From NCBI GenBank assembly GCA_017471085.1, contig JAFUWW010000073.1, forward strand, positions 1 to 7,352: a stretch of DNA of 7,352 bases, read 5' to 3'. Positions 1 through 6,232 of this stretch are shown here, one piece after another; within the stretch, counting starts at the first letter, position 1, and the number at the start of each line of letters is the position of its first letter. The position numbers and the translations under genes are program-made. Under the pieces are notes generated by a model. The model made no database searches. It had not been told where the DNA came from and saw only the letters and a list, made by a program, of their open reading frames with translations. This stretch comes from Bacteroidales bacterium (lineage in GTDB: Bacteria; Bacteroidota; Bacteroidia; Bacteroidales; UBA932).

Positions 1-907
1 AGAGCCCGACCGCTTCCGCAAAGCCGTGCAGGAATCCCTCCGCCGCCATGTGGCCGCCGTCAACCGCCTCTCAGCCAAAGGCATGTATTTCTTCGACTAC
101 GGCAACGCCTTCCTCCTGGAAAGTTCCCGCGCCGGGGCCGACATTCTCAAGGCCGACGGCACCTTCCGCTATCCCTCCTACGTGCAGGACATCATGGGCC
201 CGCTCTATTTCGACTACGGCTTCGGCCCGTTCCGCTGGGTCTGCATGAGCGAGAAATCGGAAGACCTGGCAAAGAGCGACGCCATCGCCATGAAAGTGCT
301 GGGAGAAATCGCCGCCGATGCCCCGGAGGAAATCGCCGGTCAGATGCGCGACAACATCCACTGGATCGAGGAAGCCGGGAAGAACAACCTGGTGGTAGGA
401 TCCCAGGCCCGCATCCTCTATGCCGATTGCGAGGGCCGCACCCGGATCGCCCTTGCCTTCAACGAAGCCATCCGCAGCAGCGAAATCTCCGGACCTATCG
501 TCCTGGGACGCGACCATCACGACGTATCCGGCACCGACTCCCCCTTCCGGGAAACCTCCAACATCTATGACGGTTCGCAGTTCTGTGCCGACATGGCCGT
601 GCAGAATGTCATCGGTGACGGATTCCGCGGCGCCACCTGGGTTTCCATCCACAACGGCGGCGGCGTGGGCTGGGGCGAAGTGATCAACGGCGGCTTCGGC
701 ATGGTGGTGGACGGCTCGGACGATGCCGCCCGCCACATCCGTGAAATGCTGTTCTGGGACGTGAACAACGGCATCGCCCGCCGCAGCTGGGCCCGGAACG
801 AAGGCGCCCGCTTCGCCATCGAACGGGAAATGGCCCGCACCCCCGGCCTCAAAGTCACCCTCCCCCATCTGGCCGATGACAGTTTAATCAGAAAAACCTT
901 AGCCTAA
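1..907 (+). CDS. hutU: Urocanate hydratase, C-terminal part (5' end outside the window)
   Basis: Cytosolic, NAD+-dependent enzyme of histidine breakdown that converts urocanate to 4-imidazolone-5-propionate. The reading frame is already open at base 2 and runs about 301 codons to TAA at 905-907, so the start lies upstream; a GTG at 26 is internal. Conserved urocanase blocks are visible: GSQARILY (398-421), the block beginning GRDHHDVSGTDSPFRET (about 506-556) and GATWVSIHNGGGVGWGE (629-679). From memory, these match the long, animal-type urocanase (as in human UROC1) better than the classical Pseudomonas/Bacillus type, whose signature FQGLPxRICW carries a reactive cysteine. Here the corresponding stretch reads ARILY with no Cys at that place. 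The long type is usually about 660-680 residues, so a little under half is present. The gene is followed after one base by hutH on the same strand, which indicates one operon. Family assignment is very secure. Confidence 0.96.
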   Translation, partial: EPDRFRKAVQESLRRHVAAVNRLSAKGMYFFDYGNAFLLESSRAGADILKADGTFRYPSYVQDIMGPLYFDYGFGPFRWVCMSEKSEDLAKSDAIAMKVLGEIAADAPEEIAGQMRDNIHWIEEAGKNNLVVGSQARILYADCEGRTRIALAFNEAIRSSEISGPIVLGRDHHDVSGTDSPFRETSNIYDGSQFCADMAVQNVIGDGFRGATWVSIHNGGGVGWGEVINGGFGMVVDGSDDAARHIREMLFWDVNNGIARRSWARNEGARFAIEREMARTPGLKVTLPHLADDSLIRKTLA

Positions 908-908
908 C

Positions 909-2393
909 ATGCATCCTATATCCCACGCCCATCTCTCCCTGGAGAGACTGAAAAAGATTATCGACAATCACGAGAAAATCATGCTGTCGCAGGAAGCGAC
1001 GGCCGCCATCGTCAAGTGCCGCGAATACCTGGACCGCAAAATGGAAGACCTGGACCGTCCCATCTACGGCGTCACCACCGGATTCGGGTCCCTTTACAAT
1101 GTCTCCATTCCCAAGGAAGACCTCTCCCAGCTGCAGCACAACCTGGTGATGTCGCACGCCTGCGGAGCCGGGGAAAAAGTCCGTCCGGAGATTGTGAAAC
1201 TGATGCTGCTCCTGAAGGTGCAGAACTTCTCCTACGGCCATTCCGGCGCCCAGCTGAAAACGGTCCAGCGCCTGATCGACATGTTCAATGAGGATATCCT
1301 GCCGGTGGTTTACCAGCAGGGTTCCCTGGGCGCATCGGGCGACCTGGCACCGCTGGCCCACCTGAGCCTGCCGCTCATCGGCATGGGTGAAGTCCTTTAC
1401 AAAGGGAAAATCCGTCCTTCCGCCGAGGTTTGGGCCGAAAAGGGCTGGGAGCCCATCTGCCTGCAGAGCAAGGAAGGGCTGGCCCTGCTGAACGGGACCC
1501 AGTTCATGAGCGCACACGCCATCTGGTGCCTGATCAAGAGCATGCGCCTGAGCCAGTGGGCCGACAGGATCGGTGCCATGTCCCTGGATGCCTATGACGG
1601 CCGCATCGAACCCTTCCTGCCCCTTACCCACAAACTCCGTCCGCATGTGGGACAAATCCTTACGGGCGAAGCGTTCATGAAGATCCTGGAAGGCAGCGAA
1701 CTCATCAACCGGCCCAAGGAACATGTGCAGGACCCTTACAGTTTCCGCTGCATCCCGCAGGTGCACGGTGCCGTGAAAGACAACATCCTGTATGTGAAGT
1801 CCGTGATTGAGAACGAAATCAATTCCGCCACCGACAATCCAAATGTGTTTCCGGACGAGGACATGGTGATCTCGGCCGGCAACTTCCATGGCGAGCCCAT
1901 CGCCATCCCCATGGACTCCCTGGCCATCGCCATGAGCGAACTGGCCAGCATTTCAGAACGCCGCACCTACCAGCTTATCCACGGACTCAGGGGCCTTCCC
2001 AAGTATCTGGTCACGGAGCCCGGCCTCAACAGCGGCTTTATGATTCCGCAGTACACGGCGGCTTCCATCGTTTCTCAGAACAAGGGCCTGTGCTGGCCGG
2101 CGTCCTGCGACTCCATCCCCTCTTCACAGGGGCAGGAAGACCATGTGTCGATGGGGTCCAACGCAGCGACAAAACTTGTGCGCGTGGTGGACAATACGGA
2201 AACAGTGCTGGCCATCGAGCTGTTCAACGCGGCCCAGGCCCTGGAATTCCGCAGGCCGCTGAAGTCGTCCCCGGCTCTGGAGCGCATTTTTGCCGATTAC
2301 CGGAAGGAAGTGCCCTTCGTTGAACGGGACATGTACATGCATCCGCTCATCGAAAAGTCGGTCCAGTTCCTCCACCGGGAAGAATACTTATAA
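909..2393 (+). CDS. hutH: Histidine ammonia-lyase (histidase)
   Basis: Catalyses the first step of histidine degradation, L-histidine to trans-urocanate plus ammonia, as a cytosolic homotetramer in the family. At 494 residues it is near the usual ~500-510. The Ala-Ser-Gly triplet that cyclises into the MIO prosthetic group is A142-S143-G144, in the context GSLGASGDLAPLAHL. The other known active-site residues of bacterial histidases are all in place: Y53 (IYGVTTGFG), H83 (MSHACG), Y277 and R280 (DPYSFR), F326 (NFHG) and E410 (GQEDHVSM). An active enzyme is therefore expected. The ATG lies one base after the hutU stop, with no Shine-Dalgarno sequence, as is normal in Bacteroidota. It is the only start that avoids overlapping hutU. 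Translation is probably coupled to hutU. The product, urocanate, is the substrate of the neighbouring HutU. The gene converges with hutI across a palindrome. Confidence 0.98.
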   Translation: MHPISHAHLSLERLKKIIDNHEKIMLSQEATAAIVKCREYLDRKMEDLDRPIYGVTTGFGSLYNVSIPKEDLSQLQHNLVMSHACGAGEKVRPEIVKLMLLLKVQNFSYGHSGAQLKTVQRLIDMFNEDILPVVYQQGSLGASGDLAPLAHLSLPLIGMGEVLYKGKIRPSAEVWAEKGWEPICLQSKEGLALLNGTQFMSAHAIWCLIKSMRLSQWADRIGAMSLDAYDGRIEPFLPLTHKLRPHVGQILTGEAFMKILEGSELINRPKEHVQDPYSFRCIPQVHGAVKDNILYVKSVIENEINSATDNPNVFPDEDMVISAGNFHGEPIAIPMDSLAIAMSELASISERRTYQLIHGLRGLPKYLVTEPGLNSGFMIPQYTAASIVSQNKGLCWPASCDSIPSSQGQEDHVSMGSNAATKLVRVVDNTETVLAIELFNAAQALEFRRPLKSSPALERIFADYRKEVPFVERDMYMHPLIEKSVQFLHREEYL

Positions 2394-2403
2394 GGTCAGG
2401 ACA

Positions 2404-2479
2404 GACAGAATACTCCCTCCCAAGACCATTTGCCCGTACAGGGTCGCGAAGCGACGGTCTTGGAAGGGAGTATTCTGTC
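2404..2479. repeat. Long imperfect palindrome between convergent hutH and hutI
   Basis: The arms 2404-2427 and 2456-2479 are inverted complements over 24 bp with one mismatch (C2420 opposite A2464). That mismatch becomes a G-U wobble in RNA made from the - strand. The 28-nt centre holds two smaller, overlapping hairpins: CCC-GTACA-GGG (2433-2443) and GTCGC-GAA-GCGAC (2443-2455). The element starts 10 bases after the hutH stop and ends 8 bases before the hutI stop, so it fills the convergent gap. It could act as a bidirectional transcription barrier, but neither side has the U-tract of an intrinsic terminator. It could equally be a REP-like or MITE-like interspersed repeat. The structure is seen directly; the function is not. 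Confidence 0.85.
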
Positions 2480-2487
2480 CGCCGGTA

Positions 2488-3696
2488 TTACAGGAAAATC
2501 TTCCTGAAACAGGGCGTCTGGTACTGGTAGGCCATGCGGGTAAGGTCCCAGCCGGGTTCTGTGAGAATCAGCTTGGCTTGCTTGCCAATGGCGATGGAGC
2601 CCGCCTCCCGGGAAAGGCCCATGGCATAGGCGCTGTTCAGTGTGACGGCATTGAAGGCCTCCACGGGCGTGAGCCGCATCCGGATGCAACCCAGGGCCAT
2701 CACAAAGCGCATGTCGCCGCTGGGGGAAGAACCGGGATTATAGTCCGATGCAAGCGCAACACCCAGCCCCGCCTTCAGGAAGTCCCGGGCCCTGCCATAC
2801 GGAAGCCCCAGGAAGAAGGACGAGCCGGGCAGCATCGTGGGCATGGCCGGAGCGCCGCGAAGGGCATCGATCTCGGCATCGGTGGTCTGCTCCAGATGGT
2901 CTACGGAAAGGGCCCCGCACCGGACGCCCACCTGCACGCCGCCGCTCACGCCCAACTCGTTGGCATGGATTTTCGGCGTAAGGGAGGTGGCTGAAAGAAT
3001 CCGCTCGGTATCTTCCACCGTGAAGAAGCCTTCGTCACAGAAGACATCCACGAAATCGGCCAGTTTCTCCGCCTCCGGAAGCATGTCCACAACTGCCTGT
3101 ACATAGGCTTCGTGGGTGTAACCGCGGCCAACCGCATGGGCGCCCAGGAAGGTGCTCTTCACATTGGCCGGGACCGATTCGCGGAGCCGGCGGATTACCC
3201 GCAGCATCTTCATCTCGTCTTCCGGATTGAGGCCGTAGCCGGATTTGATTTCCATCGACCCGGTTCCCTTGGCCATCATTTCCTTCACGCGTACAAGGGA
3301 CTGATGGTAGAGTTCTTCTTCGGAAGTGCGGTGCAGGAGGTCCGACGAGTTCAGGATACCTCCGCCGCGCCTGGCGATCTCTTCATAGGAAAGGCCGTTG
3401 ATCTTGTCCAGGAATTCCTGGTCCCGGCTGCCGGCATACACCACATGGGTATGACTGTCGCAGAAGGCAGGCATCAGCATACCTCCTTCGGCATCCATTA
3501 CTTCTCCCGCTTCGGGGGCAGGGTTGCAAGGGGGGCGGTCCGACATGGGGCCGAAACCGGTAATCCGGCCGTTTTCCATCGACAGCCAGGCATCCCTCAG
3601 GACGCCGGTCTCCGCCTGGTCGGGACCTTCTTTGCGAAGGACGTGAGCAGGGACGATTCCCACCAGTTCTCCGATATTTGCGATGACTTTTTTCAT
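2488..3696 (-). CDS. hutI: Imidazolonepropionase
   Basis: Zinc or iron amidohydrolase that hydrolyses 4-imidazolone-5-propionate to N-formimino-L-glutamate, the third step of histidine degradation. At 402 residues it has normal family length. The N-terminal beta-sandwich leads into the barrel with the HxH metal motif H82-T-H84 (FCDSHTHVVYAG). Further metal ligands are H187 (FLGAHAVG), H244 (KIHANE) and D318 (ASDYNPG). E247, H267 (VDHLE), R91 and Y154 (KSGYGL) fit the known substrate-binding and catalytic positions. ATG at 3696 gives MKKVIANIGELV. Upstream in-frame starts would lie inside lysA and add non-homologous sequence. The gene is the last of the - strand lysC-lysA-hutI series, 20 bp after the lysA stop, and has its own -7 box seven bases before the ATG. 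Its pathway partners hutU and hutH lie on the opposite strand and converge on it. Confidence 0.97.
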   Translation of the reverse strand: MKKVIANIGELVGIVPAHVLRKEGPDQAETGVLRDAWLSMENGRITGFGPMSDRPPCNPAPEAGEVMDAEGGMLMPAFCDSHTHVVYAGSRDQEFLDKINGLSYEEIARRGGGILNSSDLLHRTSEEELYHQSLVRVKEMMAKGTGSMEIKSGYGLNPEDEMKMLRVIRRLRESVPANVKSTFLGAHAVGRGYTHEAYVQAVVDMLPEAEKLADFVDVFCDEGFFTVEDTERILSATSLTPKIHANELGVSGGVQVGVRCGALSVDHLEQTTDAEIDALRGAPAMPTMLPGSSFFLGLPYGRARDFLKAGLGVALASDYNPGSSPSGDMRFVMALGCIRMRLTPVEAFNAVTLNSAYAMGLSREAGSIAIGKQAKLILTEPGWDLTRMAYQYQTPCFRKIFL

Positions 3697-3703
3697 AGTA
3701 TCG

Positions 3704-3711
3704 CAAAGATA
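3704..3711 (-). promoter_or_regulatory. Bacteroidota -7 element for hutI
   Basis: On the - strand the 20-bp gap between lysA and hutI contains TATCTTTG, a perfect match to the Bacteroidota -7 consensus TAnnTTTG. No clear TTTG is seen 19-21 bp further upstream (that region, inside the end of lysA, reads GCAGTTTC), so the -33 half is weak. Only seven bases separate the box from the hutI ATG, so transcription from it would give a leader of about 0-4 nt. The element would allow hutI to be expressed independently of lysC-lysA. Confidence 0.65.
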
Positions 3712-3716
3712 GCATT

Positions 3717-4862
3717 TTAATCGAAGAAACTGCCGGGAAGAGGACGGGAATTGTAACAGGAGGCCATGGATTCCCCATAAGCGCCTGCAGAACGGATGGC
3801 GATGAAGTCTCCCCGACGGCATTCGTTCAAGGCAACCCCCTTCCCGAACACGTCGGAACTTTCGCAGATGGGGCCCACCACGTCATAGGCCTGTTCGGGC
3901 CGGTCAGACGAAAGGTTCTCGATCCGGTGCATCGCGTGATACAGGGCGGGACGGATGAGGTCGTTCATGCCGGCATCCAGGATGGCGAAGCGGCGGGAAA
4001 GGCCTTCCTTCACATACAGCACCCGGGAAATGAGGGTTCCGCAAGGGGCCACGATGCTCCGTCCCAGTTCAAAATGAACGGGCCGGTTCCCCTGAAGATG
4101 CCGCTTGAAAGTGTTGAAATAGCCGTTGAAATCGGCCATCGGCAAATGGTTGGGGTGGGCATATTCGATGCCCAGGCCGCCGCCCACGTTCAGGTCCCCC
4201 ACCGGCAGGCGGAGGCGCTCCAGGCGGGCTGTGATGTCGTTGACGCGGTTGCACAGCGCGGTGAAATCGGACATGTCCAGAATCTGCGAGCCGATATGGA
4301 AATGGAGCCCGCGGAAACTGACAGAGGGCAGCTCCAGCGCCCGGCGGATCACCGGTTCCAGCACCCCGTGGTAGATGCCGAATTTGTTCTCGGCCAGGCC
4401 GGTAGTAATGCCCGCATGGGTATGGGCGCCGATATCGGGATTCACCCGGAGGCTCACCGGTGCCACTTTTCCCATTTCCGACGCGATGGAGGCAATCACT
4501 TCCAGTTCGGCGGCCGATTCCACATTGAACCGGCAGATGCCCTGCTCCAGGGCCAGCCGGATTTCCCAATCGGCCTTTCCCACACCAGCGTACACAATAC
4601 CGGAAGGGGCGAAGCCGGCATCCAGGACGGCCTGGATTTCTCCGCCGCTTACACAGTCGGCACCGAAGCCCGCCCCGGCGATCCGACGCAGGATTTCCGG
4701 ATGGCTGTTGGCCTTGACGGCGTAGTGCATCTGCCACGAAGGATGGCTTCGCAACACTTCCCGGACGGTTTCCAAAGTCCGCTGGAGGAGCTGCGTATCA
4801 TAATAGTAGAAGGGCGTCCGGAGAGCTCCGAAACGCTCCAGCGGGTAGGTTCCCTTGAGCAT
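3717..4862 (-). CDS. lysA: Diaminopimelate decarboxylase
   Basis: PLP-dependent fold-type III (alanine-racemase-like barrel) enzyme that decarboxylates meso-2,6-diaminopimelate to L-lysine, the final step of lysine synthesis. The 381 residues are slightly shorter than the E. coli enzyme (~420). The PLP lysine is K50 in HYAVKANSH. HIGSQ (189-193) and the glycine-rich phosphate-binding loop NVGGGLG (225-231) follow. ELGRSIV (265-271) stands where many orthologues have EPGR. The substrate-binding CESSD motif (333-337) and AYG with Y362 come from the partner-facing C-terminal domain. I place the start at ATG 4862, one base after the lysC stop. A TTG at 4871 would add three residues and overlap lysC by 8 bp, and is less likely. 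Co-transcription with lysC makes a lysine-synthesis pair. Confidence 0.97.
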   Translation of the reverse strand: MLKGTYPLERFGALRTPFYYYDTQLLQRTLETVREVLRSHPSWQMHYAVKANSHPEILRRIAGAGFGADCVSGGEIQAVLDAGFAPSGIVYAGVGKADWEIRLALEQGICRFNVESAAELEVIASIASEMGKVAPVSLRVNPDIGAHTHAGITTGLAENKFGIYHGVLEPVIRRALELPSVSFRGLHFHIGSQILDMSDFTALCNRVNDITARLERLRLPVGDLNVGGGLGIEYAHPNHLPMADFNGYFNTFKRHLQGNRPVHFELGRSIVAPCGTLISRVLYVKEGLSRRFAILDAGMNDLIRPALYHAMHRIENLSSDRPEQAYDVVGPICESSDVFGKGVALNECRRGDFIAIRSAGAYGESMASCYNSRPLPGSFFD

Positions 4863-4863
4863 G

Positions 4864-6159
4864 TCAGGCAAACAGTTGACGGCTCAGGGCCTGCAGGGTC
4901 CGGGCCTTGTCTTCTTCCCGCACCAGCAGGGAGATGTTGTAGTTGCTGCCGCCGTAACTCACCATGCGCACGGGGATGTCCTTCATGCCCGAAAGCACGC
5001 GGGACTCGAAGCCCACGTTCTCCCAGTCCATGTCGCCCACTACGCACACGATGCACATGTCCAGGTCGACCGTCACCGTACCGTACTTCTTGAGGTCGTG
5101 GACGATCTCGCTGAGGAAGCGCGTATTGTCGATGGTCACCGAAACACCCACCTCGGAGGTGCAGATCATGTCGATGGAGGTGCGGTAGCTCTCGAAAATC
5201 TCGAATACCTTGCGCAGGAAACCGTGTGCCAGGAGCATCCGGGAGCTTTTGATCTTGATGGCTACTATATTGTCCTTCGCCGCCACGGCCTTGATGGTGC
5301 CGGGCTCGGGGATATTGTCGATGAGGGTCCCCGGGGCCGACGGCTCCAGGGTGTTCAGCAGGCGGACGGGAATGTTGGCGAACTTGGCGGGCTGGATGCA
5401 GGTCGGGTGCAGGATCTTGGCCCCGAAATAGGCCAGCTCGGCCGCCTCGTCGAAGTGAAGGTGCCGCACGGCGCGGGTGTTCTCCACCACGCGGGGGTCG
5501 TTGTCGTGCATACCGTCGATATCGGTCCAGATCTGGATTTCTTCGGCGTCGATGGCAACGCCCACGAGCGAAGCCGTGTAGTCGCTTCCGCCCCGCTGGA
5601 GGTTATCGACCTCTCCGCGGAAATTGCGGCAGATGTAGCCCTGGGTCAGGAACAGGCCGGCCTTTTTCTCAAGCAGCGGGGTCAGGTGGGATTTGATGAA
5701 GTCCAGGTCCGGCTCGCCCTGGTCGTCCAGACGCATGAAGTCAAGGGCCGGCAGCAAAGCCACGTCTACACCCTGCTTCTTCAGGTACAGTTCCATCAGC
5801 TTGGTGGAAAGGAGTTCGCCCTGGGAGAGGATGATCTTTTCCTGCACCGGGCCGAAGAATTCCCTCGTAAGGGCGGAGACTGCGGCGAAGATGTCGGTGA
5901 TGTAGGCATCGGCAGTATCGTCCCCGAGCAGTTCTTTGGCGGTTTTCAGGTATTTGGCTTCCAGCCGTTTGAGGGTGTCTTTGGCACCGTCGGCATTGCG
6001 GTTGTACAGATACCCGGTTATTTCCACCAGGGTGTTGGTGGTGCCGGACATGGCAGACAGGACTACCAGATTGCAGCCTGCTTCCGTCACCAGGGAGGCC
6101 ACGTCCCTGATCCTGGCGGCCGATCCTACGGACGTACCGCCGAATTTCATCACTTTCAT
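4864..6159 (-). CDS. lysC: Aspartokinase, monofunctional, probably lysine-sensitive
   Basis: Phosphorylates L-aspartate to 4-aspartyl phosphate, the committed step towards diaminopimelate, lysine, threonine and methionine. The 431 residues comprise an amino-acid-kinase domain (about 1-285) and two C-terminal ACT domains (about 295-431). Kinase motifs include KFGGTSVG (5-12), QRGGSDYTA (189-197), WTDIDGMHDNDPR (211-223) and AYFGAKILHP (243-252). The first ACT domain contains MICTSEVGVSVTID (331-344), very like the lysine-binding segment of E. coli AKIII, so feedback inhibition by lysine is inferred. No homoserine dehydrogenase domain is fused. ATG at 6159 gives MKVMKFGG. A TTG at 6183 would lie inside the likely -7 box and is rejected. 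The gene heads a lysC-lysA transcript, with the two coding regions one base apart. Confidence 0.96.
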   Translation of the reverse strand: MKVMKFGGTSVGSAARIRDVASLVTEAGCNLVVLSAMSGTTNTLVEITGYLYNRNADGAKDTLKRLEAKYLKTAKELLGDDTADAYITDIFAAVSALTREFFGPVQEKIILSQGELLSTKLMELYLKKQGVDVALLPALDFMRLDDQGEPDLDFIKSHLTPLLEKKAGLFLTQGYICRNFRGEVDNLQRGGSDYTASLVGVAIDAEEIQIWTDIDGMHDNDPRVVENTRAVRHLHFDEAAELAYFGAKILHPTCIQPAKFANIPVRLLNTLEPSAPGTLIDNIPEPGTIKAVAAKDNIVAIKIKSSRMLLAHGFLRKVFEIFESYRTSIDMICTSEVGVSVTIDNTRFLSEIVHDLKKYGTVTVDLDMCIVCVVGDMDWENVGFESRVLSGMKDIPVRMVSYGGSNYNISLLVREEDKARTLQALSRQLFA

Positions 6160-6180
6160 TCGCTTAGTTCGTTTTGGATG

Positions 6181-6188
6181 CAAACTTA
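6181..6188 (-). promoter_or_regulatory. Bacteroidota -7 element for lysC-lysA
   Basis: The - strand reads TAAGTTTG, a perfect TAnnTTTG match, 21 bases before the lysC ATG. The inferred transcript starts at about 6174-6177 and has a leader of about 15-18 nt, too short for a riboswitch or attenuator. The -33 position (about 6208-6211) reads CAAA on this strand rather than TTTG, so the promoter is incomplete by consensus. The box is part of the inverted repeat 6176-6216. Confidence 0.6.
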
Positions 6189-6203
6189 ATAAAATTTTTT
6201 CAA

Positions 6204-6211
6204 TATCTTTG
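6204..6211 (+). promoter_or_regulatory. Bacteroidota -7 element for asnA
   Basis: TATCTTTG is a perfect match to TAnnTTTG, 21 bases before the asnA ATG and identical to the box in front of hutI. The -33 zone 19 bp upstream (about 6181-6184) reads CAAA instead of TTTG, and is the complement of the lysC -7 box. A short leader of about 15-18 nt without a Shine-Dalgarno sequence is predicted. Confidence 0.65.
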
Positions 6212-6232
6212 CATCCGCTAACAATAAGGGTT

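Larger units (their letters stand above)
6176..6216. promoter_or_regulatory. Inverted repeat spanning the divergent lysC/asnA promoters
   Basis: GGATGCAAA (6176-6184) and TTTGCATCC (6208-6216) are perfect 9-bp inverted repeats separated by an AT-rich 23-bp spacer in otherwise GC-rich DNA. The repeats include the TTTG halves of both -7 boxes and the bases just downstream, up to the presumed start sites of both transcripts. This could be an operator for a dimeric regulator, or simply two copies of a preferred promoter/start-site sequence facing apart. The symmetry is seen; a binding protein is not. Confidence 0.55.

Noticed and set aside
71..1889. Long - strand frames antisense to hutU and hutH (265 and 333 codons)
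   Set aside because: They are GC-driven mirror frames of two clearly conserved enzymes, with no recognisable motifs.
2404..2479. Integron attC site or CRISPR-type repeat
   Set aside because: A single copy in the window, with no integrase, cassette-like small genes, repeat-spacer pattern or cas genes. The one long continuous stem does not show the paired R/L box layout.
2290..3720. + strand frames of 234 and 202 codons over the hutI region
   Set aside because: Both are antisense to hutI, whose metal ligands and length are intact. The first also begins inside hutH in another frame and runs through the palindrome.
3697..3822. 42-codon N-terminal extension of hutI
   Set aside because: It would overlap lysA by about 100 bases in another frame; MKKVIANIGE at 3696 is a normal HutI start.
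3927..6189. Long + strand open frames antisense to lysA and lysC (388 and 444 codons)
   Set aside because: Their translations are low-complexity in His, Gly and Ala/Val with no family resemblance, as expected for the reverse frame of GC-rich genes. The - strand frames carry complete LysA and LysC motifs.
5936..6232. Upstream in-frame extension of asnA by 99 codons
   Set aside because: It is antisense to the start of lysC, covers the divergent promoters, and does not resemble AsnA; the family N-terminus matches ATG 6233.
6160..6232. Lysine riboswitch or attenuator leader upstream of lysC
   Set aside because: The whole divergent gap is 73 bp and the predicted lysC leader about 15-18 nt, too short for a lysine (L-box) aptamer.
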